Below are positions 1 to 4,714 of a stretch of 7,519 bases of DNA, in pieces. Source of the stretch: DATEOR01 sp035273885 (GTDB lineage Bacteria; Actinomycetota; Thermoleophilia; Gaiellales; Gaiellaceae). The stretch is from the NCBI GenBank assembly GCA_035273885.1, contig DATEOR010000018.1, forward strand, positions 1 to 7,519. Reading direction: 5' to 3'. The position numbers were made by a program, and so were the translations under genes. Position 1 is the stretch's first letter; each line of letters starts with the position of its first letter. Under the pieces are notes generated by a model. That model did not search any database and was not told where the DNA came from. It saw only the letters and a program-made list of their open reading frames with translations.

Positions 1-97
1 GAGTAAGGGTCGTGGGAGACCACCACGTTGATAGGCGGGACGTGTAAGCGCAGCAATGCGTTCAGCGGACCCGTACTAATTACCCGAGGTCTTGATT
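1..97 (+). rRNA. rrl: 23S ribosomal RNA, 3' end (partial)
   Basis: This is the last ~97 nt of a large-subunit rRNA; the 5' part lies outside the window. The stretch with GTGTAAGCGCAGCAATGCG and then GTACTAAT is the highly conserved 3'-terminal region of bacterial 23S rRNA. The short hairpin CGCA-GCAA-TGCG is visible around 50-60. The mature 3' end is placed about 17-20 nt after GTACTAAT by analogy with other bacteria, so 97 is uncertain by several bases. It is followed at rRNA-operon spacing by a 5S gene and a terminator, so it is the distal part of an rrn operon. Confidence 0.96.
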
Positions 98-161
98 TGA
101 ACACCGTGAAAGCTGCTATGGAGTTTTGAGGGTGCGCGACCCGCGCAACGACCTCGCAATT
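98..161 (+). other. 23S-5S internal transcribed spacer with hairpin
   Basis: About 64 nt separate the two rRNAs and contain no tRNA. A strong stem is visible: TGCGCG (133-138) pairs with CGCGCA (142-147) over a 3-nt loop. GAGG (128-131) can pair with CCTC (152-155), extending it across a small internal loop. Such helices commonly guide RNase processing of pre-5S and pre-23S RNA. That role is inferred here from position only. Confidence 0.6.
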
Positions 162-277
<116 letters not shown>

Positions 278-286
278 TTTTCTTTC

Positions 287-315
287 AAAAGGGCCGCCCT
301 CCGGGCGGCCCTTTT
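287..315. terminator. Rho-independent terminator of the rRNA operon, probably bidirectional
   Basis: A perfect stem of GGGCCGCCC (291-299) and GGGCGGCCC (303-311) closes a 3-nt loop. Flanking AAAA (287-290) and TTTT (312-315) extend it and supply a U tract on either strand. On the plus strand it sits just after the 5S gene. On the minus strand it is 18 bp past the stop codon of the HtpX-like gene, so it can end both convergent transcripts. Confidence 0.9.
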
Positions 316-333
316 CCTCTTAAGGCGCCCTGC

Positions 334-1167
334 CTAGGCGGCCCGGAGCCTTTCGCGCCACTCCGCGTCGAGCGCCCGCAACCGCGCGACGCGCTCCGCG
401 ATGGGCGGGTGCGTCGAGAACATCGCCGCCAGGCCGACGGGCTCGAACGGATTCACCGTGTAGAGGGGCTCCGTGACGGGGCTCGCACTGAACTCGACGA
501 GCTCGTTCACCTGCTCGAGCCGGATGAGCGCGTCGGCGAGGCCGTGCGGGGACTCGCAGATGTCTGCGGCGCGCAAGTCGGCGGCGAACTCCCGCCGCGG
601 CGAGAGCAGGATCTGGACGAGGCTCGCGGCGACGGGGGCGAGGACGAAGAGAAGCGCGCGTTGCAGCCACCCGCCGATCCGGCTTGCCTCGACGAGCCAG
701 CCGGCGAGGACGACAACCGGCGTCTGAACGACGACGTCGCGCTGCTTGATCTTCGCGAGCTCGTGCGCGATCACGCCCTCGAGCTCGGCCGGCGGGAGCG
801 CCGCGGTCAGGCCCTGGCTCAGCCCGACGGATGCGCTCGAGACCCCGCGACCGACCGACAGCGCATGCGGGTGGCCGCTTGGAAGGACGTAGAGCCGGGG
901 GCGCCCGACTCCCGCACGCGCGGCGAGGCGCTCGACCGTGGTGTGGAGAAGGGTGGCTTCGGCGAGCGTCAGCTCGCGGGCGCCGAGCGACGCGAGGACG
1001 ATCCGGGGTCCGTACCAGAAGACGGTCGCCGCCATGAGCAGGCAGACGACGAAGAAGACGCTTGCGAGGCGGAGGCCGCCGAGCCACCACCCAAGCGCAG
1101 AGAACGCCACGACGAACCCGCCGAGGAGAAGCCAGGCCTTGAGGATGTTCCGCGCCGCGATGAACAC
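334..1167 (-). CDS. htpX: HtpX-like M48 family membrane metalloprotease homologue with altered HExxH motif
   Basis: 277 aa with a GTG start. It resembles HtpX, the membrane zinc protease that degrades misfolded membrane proteins. The order is typical: two N-terminal hydrophobic helices (about 10-28 and 34-51), the protease domain, a hydrophobic pair (about 146-164 and 171-188), then RREFAAD (191-197), whose E193 matches the third zinc ligand, and the STHPPIAERV signature (251-260). The zinc motif reads H135-E136-L-A-K139 instead of HExxH: the second histidine is lysine, codon AAG, two base changes from a His codon. The active site should sit on the cytoplasmic side. The gene follows an 81-residue ORF after only 6 bp, has no Shine-Dalgarno, and is probably translated by reinitiation or coupling. 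Family membership is firm. Protease activity is doubtful because a zinc ligand is missing. Confidence 0.87.
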   Translation of the reverse strand: MFIAARNILKAWLLLGGFVVAFSALGWWLGGLRLASVFFVVCLLMAATVFWYGPRIVLASLGARELTLAEATLLHTTVERLAARAGVGRPRLYVLPSGHPHALSVGRGVSSASVGLSQGLTAALPPAELEGVIAHELAKIKQRDVVVQTPVVVLAGWLVEASRIGGWLQRALLFVLAPVAASLVQILLSPRREFAADLRAADICESPHGLADALIRLEQVNELVEFSASPVTEPLYTVNPFEPVGLAAMFSTHPPIAERVARLRALDAEWRERLRAA

Positions 1168-1173
1168 GGGCGG

Positions 1174-1419
1174 CTAGGGCTCGTCGCCGTCGGCCCCCGT
1201 CAGACCTCGGGGAGGCCAGTCGGGCTCCGGCGCGTCGCACCGGCTCGAGCAGTGGAGGGAGGCGATGTTCTGCAGCGGGATGAGGATGTGGCCGTTCAGC
1301 TCGAGGTGCGGGACGCCCTCGATTCCGCAGTACGCGGTGAGGGTGCCGTCCTGGTACTCGCCGCCGAAGAGCTCGACCTCGACCTGCTCGCCCTTGTACT
1401 TGTGCGTGTAGTCCTCCAC
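1174..1419 (-). CDS. Small hypothetical protein, possible Sm-like beta-barrel
   Basis: 81 aa, GTG start; family not recognised. The first ~57 residues look like a compact beta structure: GEQVEVELFGGEYQDGTLTA, then a short turn, then LELNGHILIPLQNIASL. The spacing of glycine-hydrophobic strands and the final IPLQNI strand recall Sm/LSm or related small barrels. This is pattern resemblance only. Cysteines at 31, 57 and 61 (the last two as CSSRC) could bind metal. The tail from ~62 is polar, proline-rich and probably disordered. The start is chosen because a TACGCT -10-like box lies 7 nt before the GTG, as expected for a leaderless mRNA, and no good in-frame start lies close upstream. The TAG stop is followed, in the same frame, by two codons and the HtpX-like GTG, so the two genes form one transcription unit. 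Confidence 0.68.
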   Translation of the reverse strand: MEDYTHKYKGEQVEVELFGGEYQDGTLTAYCGIEGVPHLELNGHILIPLQNIASLHCSSRCDAPEPDWPPRGLTGADGDEP

Positions 1420-1426
1420 CGCTCGG

Positions 1427-1432
1427 AGCGTA
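1427..1432 (-). promoter_or_regulatory. -10 box for leaderless transcript of the 81-aa gene and htpX-like gene
   Basis: Read on the minus strand, TACGCT fits TANNNT. It is separated by 7 nt (1426-1420) from the GTG at 1419, so transcription would start at or next to the start codon. No convincing -35 hexamer is seen, which is common for actinobacterial promoters. Confidence 0.5.
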
Positions 1433-1509
1433 GCGGAAGCCTCGAAGCATGACTGGGACGGGCCTCGAGCTTCGCTGGGACCCCCTGCCGGTGGTTGGAG
1501 GAAAGTTGA

Positions 1510-1540
1510 GAGGGCCACCGGGTCAGGCCCGATGGCCCTC
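1510..1540 (-). terminator. Hairpin downstream of the glsB-like gene, possible terminator
   Basis: GAGGGCCA (1510-1517) is the exact reverse complement of TGGCCCTC (1533-1540). The enclosed segment can add a GGG/CCC pair (1520-1522 with 1528-1530). It begins 10 bp after the stop codon of the minus-strand small membrane protein. The sequence after it on that strand (TCAACTTTCC) is only weakly T-rich, so it may be an imperfect intrinsic terminator or an RNA 3'-end stabiliser. Confidence 0.5.
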
Positions 1541-1550
1541 GTGTTCTGCG

Positions 1551-1832
1551 TCAGTACGCGGTGCGTCCGCGCGCCCCGCGGCCGACGATCGCGCGGTAGA
1601 TGGCGAGCAGGATGATCGCTCCGATGATCGCTGCGATCCACGTGCTCCAATCGAAGAACTCGTCGATAGGGTCGCCGAAGCCGAGCGCCTTAGCGATGAA
1701 GCCGCCGATGACGGCACCGACGATCCCGACGATGGTCGTGATGATGATTCCGCCCGGGTCGTCTCCGGGGAGGATCGCCTTGGCGATGGCTCCCGCGAGC
1801 AGCCCGAGAATGATCCAACCGATGATTCCCAT
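1551..1832 (-). CDS. GlsB/YeaQ/YmgE-family small membrane protein
   Basis: 93 aa, almost entirely membrane-embedded. It matches the transglycosylase-associated (GlsB/YeaQ/YmgE) stress-protein family: MGIIGWIILGLLAGAIAKAI forms the first helix, LPGDDPGG is the conserved polar loop (21-28), helix 2 spans about 29-50, and helix 3 about 64-82, followed by a short basic tail (YRAIVGRGARGR). Glycine-rich helices and ~80-110 aa length are typical. Family members are often induced in stress or stationary phase; their molecular role is not settled. The ATG at 1832 is chosen over an in-frame TTG at 1859 because a near-consensus Shine-Dalgarno lies just upstream and the family starts at MGIIGW. It appears to be monocistronic, with a hairpin after its stop. 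Confidence 0.92.
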   Translation of the reverse strand: MGIIGWIILGLLAGAIAKAILPGDDPGGIIITTIVGIVGAVIGGFIAKALGFGDPIDEFFDWSTWIAAIIGAIILLAIYRAIVGRGARGRTAY

Positions 1833-1835
1833 GTC

Positions 1836-1845
1836 ACCCCCTTTT
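1836..1845 (-). promoter_or_regulatory. Strong ribosome binding site of the glsB-like gene
   Basis: On the minus strand AAAAGGGGGTGAC precedes the ATG at 1832, one mismatch from the anti-16S complement AAGGAGGTGA. It decides the start codon of this gene. It is the only strong Shine-Dalgarno I see in the window. Confidence 0.75.
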
Positions 1846-1931
1846 CTCAGTGCTTCCAACGCCGGACTCCCTCGAGCGGATACGCGGAAGGCAGCTCCAC
1901 TGCGGCTCGCCGCCTGGCCCGGCGGGCGGCC

Positions 1932-2513
1932 TCACTCAATTCGTGCGATGCGCCCGTCCTGCACGGCAACCGAGGAGAGGCGGGCGTTCGGCTCGACCGG
2001 GCCGGTTCGCCTGTGCGTGGCGATGTCGACGCCCAGCGCGTGCGCATGCACTGCGCGGATCGGCCCACCGTGGGAGACAACGAGGATCGCACCATCCGGA
2101 TGCTCGGCTGCCAGCCGCTGGATCGCAGCGACGATGCGCACGCCCATGTCCTCGTAGGACTCGCCGTCGTCCCAGCCCGACCCGCCCTCCTGCCAGCGGA
2201 CGAAGGCGTCGGGGAACCGGTCGGCGCACTCGTCGCGCGTGAAACCGCTCCACGAACCGACGTCCACCTCGCGGAGCTCAGACAGCCTGACGACCTCGAG
2301 CCCGCGCGGAGCGGCGACGGCCTCCGCCGTTTCCCAGGCGCGCCGCAGGTCGCTCGCATACACCGCGTCGAGGTGGACGCCACGAAGCTTCTCGGCCAGC
2401 GCCGCCGCCTGCTCGCGGCCCCGCTCGGTGAGGGGCCTGTCGGCATGACCCTGCCAGCGTCGCTCGACGTTCCAGTCGCTCTCACCGTGACGGGCGAGAT
2501 ACACGGTGGTCAT
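1932..2513 (-). CDS. Histidine phosphatase family (phosphoglycerate mutase-like) protein
   Basis: 193 aa soluble enzyme of the histidine phosphatase (PGM-like) superfamily, which removes phosphate through a phosphohistidine intermediate. The N-terminal LARHGESDWN carries R8 and the nucleophile H9. SDLRRAWETA gives the second phosphate-binding arginine (R58), LREVDVGSWSG the acid E82, and VVSHGGPIRA the second histidine H148. Length is normal and all catalytic residues are present. The substrate cannot be read from sequence; relatives include phosphoglycerate mutases, CobC-type and sugar-phosphate phosphatases, and the lack of long insertions argues against a classical dPGM. The ATG overlaps the TGA of the upstream cupin gene as ATGA, so translation is likely coupled and the two proteins co-expressed. 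No independent Shine-Dalgarno is seen. Confidence 0.92.
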   Translation of the reverse strand: MTTVYLARHGESDWNVERRWQGHADRPLTERGREQAAALAEKLRGVHLDAVYASDLRRAWETAEAVAAPRGLEVVRLSELREVDVGSWSGFTRDECADRFPDAFVRWQEGGSGWDDGESYEDMGVRIVAAIQRLAAEHPDGAILVVSHGGPIRAVHAHALGVDIATHRRTGPVEPNARLSSVAVQDGRIARIE

Positions 2514-2920
2514 CGGCGTCGGATGGCCGAGAGATCGCTTGTCGAGACTGCCCTGCGCCGCTCGACGTCCGCCGGGTCGACCATCTGGCCGTCGCGCTCG
2601 ACATAGCCGTTCTTGCCGCCGATCGCGAGGATCACGAGATCCTCGTCGCCCGCGTTCCAGAACTGCCGCGGGGTGGTGGACTCGACATGGCAGCATCCTC
2701 CGGGCCCGAGCTCGAACTCTTCGCCGTCCACAAGGAAGCCGGCCTTGCCCCTATGGACGAAGTAGAGCTCGTCCTGCTCTTCGTGGAAGTGGTTGAACCA
2801 CTCGGTTCCCGGCGGGAGGACGACAGCGTTCGCACCGAAGGCGGTGACGCCGAGCTCGCGACGGATCTTGCGGAAGACGCCGCCGCCCATGTCGTCGATC
2901 GAGCCGTGCAGGTGAGCCAC
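2510..2920 (-). CDS. Cupin-domain protein
   Basis: 136 aa, a single cupin barrel. Motif 1 is clear: G38...H44-F-H46...E51...G58 (WFNHFHEEQDELYFVHRG), giving two histidines and a glutamate for metal binding. Motif 2 is LGPGGCCHVESTTPRQFWN (71-89). Where most cupins have the last metal-binding histidine (PxxxH...N), this one has R85, so the site is incomplete or H78 substitutes. I recall similar HVESTTPR segments in other actinobacterial cupins, so the change may be a subfamily trait. Substrate unknown; roles range from sugar isomerase or dioxygenase to ligand-binding regulator. The GTG start lies 7 nt after a TACGAT -10 box, suggesting a leaderless mRNA; an ATG ten codons in is an alternative start. 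It is first in an operon with the histidine phosphatase (ATGA overlap). Confidence 0.88.
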   Translation of the reverse strand: MAHLHGSIDDMGGGVFRKIRRELGVTAFGANAVVLPPGTEWFNHFHEEQDELYFVHRGKAGFLVDGEEFELGPGGCCHVESTTPRQFWNAGDEDLVILAIGGKNGYVERDGQMVDPADVERRRAVSTSDLSAIRRR

Positions 2921-2940
2921 GGCCGTTATCGTAGGCGCCC
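2921..2940. promoter_or_regulatory. Shared divergent promoter with overlapping -10 boxes
   Basis: Only 20 bp separate two divergent GTG codons. On the plus strand TATCGT (2927-2932) lies 8 nt before the GTG at 2941. On the minus strand TACGAT (2933-2928) lies 7 nt before the GTG at 2920. Both fit TANNNT at leaderless spacing and share five base pairs. -35 elements would lie inside the opposite gene; none is convincing (TTCGAG at 2958-2953 on the minus strand is a weak candidate with 19-bp spacing). Confidence 0.6.
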
Positions 2941-3711
2941 GTGCAGCTCGGCCTCGAAGAGCGCGTCTGCGTCGTCACCGGCTCGACCGAAGGGATCGGC
3001 GAGGCGGCGGCGCGCATGCTCGCGGACGAAGGCGCCCGCGTCGTCACGTGCGGGCGGCGCGAGTCGACGCCCGGGGTCGGCGAAGCGCTCCATCTGGCGC
3101 TCGACCTCTCCGTGCCGTCGGCACCGGGGGAGCTGATCGATGCGGCCGAGCAGGCGTTCGGGCGCGTCGATTGCCTCGTGAACAACGTCGGCGTCGCCTA
3201 CCAGACGAGCTTCGACGAGCTGACCGACGAGGACTGGGCGTCCATGTGGGAGCTGAACGTCATGAGCTATGTGCGCGCCATCAAGGCGGTGCTGCCCGGG
3301 ATGCGCGAGCGTGGTTCGGGGCGGATCGTGAACGTGAGCTCCACCGCGGGAAAGCGCCCCTCCACGGGAATGCCGAACTACTCCGTCACGAAGGCGGCCG
3401 TGCTCTCGCTCTCGCGCCTCGTCGCGGACGTGTACGCGAAGGACGGAATCCTCTGCAACGCGGTCGCTCCGGGGCCGACCGCGTCTCCGGCCTGGCTCGC
3501 CGCAGGCGGGCTCGCCGACCAGAGCGCCGAGCGGAGCGGGAAGAGCCGTGAGGAGGTCCTGGAAGGAGTGGGGAAGGGCCGGCCGCTCGGGCGCCTCGCC
3601 GATCCGGACGAGATCGCGGCAGTGATCGTCTTCCTGTGCTCGGACCGCGCCAGCTATGTGACCGGATCCGCATGGGGCGCGGACGGCGGCACTGTCCCGA
3701 TCATCATCTAG
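2941..3711 (+). CDS. SDR-family NAD(P)-dependent oxidoreductase
   Basis: 256 aa classical short-chain dehydrogenase/reductase, a soluble Rossmann-fold enzyme that interconverts an alcohol and a ketone. The cofactor loop is T13-G14-S-T-E-G18-I-G20, followed by NNVG (81-84). The catalytic tetrad is N106 (ELNVMS), S134 (NVSST), Y147 and K151 (YSVTK). After beta-2 the sequence is CGRR, lacking the acidic residue of NAD-specific enzymes, so NADP(H) is more likely. The C terminus (FLCSDRASYVTGSAWGADGG) is the usual FabG-like ending. Substrate unknown; a beta-ketoacyl reductase or a sugar/steroid-type dehydrogenase are both possible. The GTG start fits the family N terminus and lies just after a -10 box with no room for a ribosome binding site. 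It is divergent from the cupin operon and 10 bp upstream of dgt. Confidence 0.93.
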   Translation: MQLGLEERVCVVTGSTEGIGEAAARMLADEGARVVTCGRRESTPGVGEALHLALDLSVPSAPGELIDAAEQAFGRVDCLVNNVGVAYQTSFDELTDEDWASMWELNVMSYVRAIKAVLPGMRERGSGRIVNVSSTAGKRPSTGMPNYSVTKAAVLSLSRLVADVYAKDGILCNAVAPGPTASPAWLAAGGLADQSAERSGKSREEVLEGVGKGRPLGRLADPDEIAAVIVFLCSDRASYVTGSAWGADGGTVPIII

Positions 3712-3714
3712 CTT
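3709..3714 (+). promoter_or_regulatory. -10 box overlapping the SDR stop codon, upstream of dgt
   Basis: TAGCTT fits TANNNT and begins with the TAG stop of the SDR gene. Seven nucleotides (3715-3721) separate it from the dgt ATG at 3722, the spacing expected for a leaderless transcript. TAGCTTT is directly repeated (3709-3715 and 3715-3721); only the first copy has workable spacing. No Shine-Dalgarno is present in the 10-bp gap. Confidence 0.5.
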
Positions 3715-3721
3715 TAGCTTT

Positions 3722-4714
3722 ATGCCCGAGCTTGCCGGGAGGATCGCGGACGCGTTCGAAGCGCGGATCCGGGAGCAGGAGGAGACCTGGCTCTCGCCGC
3801 TCGCCGTGCGCTCGTACGAGAGCCGTGGCCGCGGCGCGGAGGAGGACGAATGTGGCCTCCGGACGCCGTTTCAGCGCGATCGCGACCGCATTGTCCACTC
3901 GAAGTCCTTCCGGCGCCTGAAGCACAAGACGCAGGTCTTCATCGACCCGAAGGGCGACCACTACCGCACCCGGCTGACCCACACGCTTGAGACCGCGGGG
4001 ATCTCCCGCACGGTGGCCCGGGCCCTGCGGCTGAACGAAGACCTCACCGACGCGATCGCGCTCGGTCACGACCTGGGGCACCCGCCTTTCGGCCACACCG
4101 GCGAGGAGATCCTCGACGAGGTCGTCTTCGAGCGCTACGGCCGCCGCTTCCGCCACAACGAGCAATCGCTCCGCGTGGTGGACGTGCTCGAGAAGGACGG
4201 CCGCGGGCTGAACCTCACCGAGGAGGTGCGCGACGGCGTCCTCAGGCACACCGGACCCGGAGACCCTGCGACGCTCGAAGGGAAGATCGTCCGCCTCGTC
4301 GACCGCGTCGCCTACATCAACCACGACATCGACGACGCTCTGCGAGCGGGGATCCTCGCGCACGAGGACCTTCCGCAGGAGGAGCTCGAGCTTCTGGGGG
4401 AGAGCGGTGCTCGGCGCATCGACCGGCTCGTCCACGACATCGTCGAGAGCTCGGCCGACGCGAGCGACATCGTCCAGTCGGACGAGATCGGCCGCGCAAT
4501 GCTCAATCTGCGCGCGTTCATGTTCGAACGCGTCTATCTGGGCCCCGCGGCGCAGAAGCAGCGAGATACTGCAACCGCGACCGTGCGCCGGATCTTCGCC
4601 CACCTCGTCGAGCACCCGGAGGACCTCCCCGAGGGCCGTCCGGGCGACGTCTCCGAGCAGGTGACGGACTACATCGCCGGCATGACCGACCGCTTCGCGC
4701 TCGCATGGCACTGA
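3722..4714 (+). CDS. dgt: dGTPase-like HD-domain deoxynucleoside triphosphate triphosphohydrolase
   Basis: 330 aa cytoplasmic HD-domain hydrolase related to Dgt, which cleaves dNTPs to deoxynucleoside and tripolyphosphate and so trims the dNTP pool. The HD metal site is intact: H87 (RLTHTLE), H116-D117 (ALGHDLGHPPFGHTG) and D194 (RLVDRVAYINHD). H120 and H125, implicated in catalysis in the family, are also present, as are TPFQRDRDRIVHSKSFRRL (48-66) and FRHNEQSLR (143-151). It is much shorter than E. coli Dgt (505 aa) and matches the short dGTPase-like branch, whose nucleotide preference may be broader than dGTP. The ATG follows the SDR stop by 10 bp with a possible leaderless promoter. Its last 10 bp overlap dnaG, the gene pair common in actinobacteria, giving coupled expression with replication. 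Confidence 0.95.
   Translation: MPELAGRIADAFEARIREQEETWLSPLAVRSYESRGRGAEEDECGLRTPFQRDRDRIVHSKSFRRLKHKTQVFIDPKGDHYRTRLTHTLETAGISRTVARALRLNEDLTDAIALGHDLGHPPFGHTGEEILDEVVFERYGRRFRHNEQSLRVVDVLEKDGRGLNLTEEVRDGVLRHTGPGDPATLEGKIVRLVDRVAYINHDIDDALRAGILAHEDLPQEELELLGESGARRIDRLVHDIVESSADASDIVQSDEIGRAMLNLRAFMFERVYLGPAAQKQRDTATATVRRIFAHLVEHPEDLPEGRPGDVSEQVTDYIAGMTDRFALAWH

Noticed and set aside
320..1450. Second minus-strand frame across the same region, 376 codons
   Set aside because: Arg/Pro/Ala-rich with no domain; frame-shifted shadow of the htpX-like gene and its upstream ORF.
1420..1650. N-terminal extension of the 81-aa protein up to an upstream ATG
   Set aside because: The extension overlaps glsB antisense, is low-complexity, and crosses the hairpin and the -10 box; the GTG at 1419 fits better.
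1833..1859. TTG start adding nine residues to the glsB-like protein
   Set aside because: The extension would be encoded by the Shine-Dalgarno region itself; the ATG at 1832 matches the family N terminus.
1880..1895. GCGTAT upstream of glsB as a stress sigma factor -10 box
   Set aside because: One mismatch to GGGTAT and no convincing GTTT-type -35 at the right spacing; too weak to list.
1909..1930. GC-rich hairpin (GCCGCC/GGCGGC) after the phosphatase stop codon
   Set aside because: No T tract follows on the minus strand, and such pairings are common by chance at this GC content.
1449..2606. Plus-strand open frame of 385 codons across glsB and the phosphatase
   Set aside because: Runs antisense through two recognisable genes and has no recognisable motifs.
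3704..4711. Minus-strand open frame of 335 codons antisense to dgt
   Set aside because: Val/Leu/Asp/Arg-rich mirror of codon-biased dgt; no motifs and no start signal.
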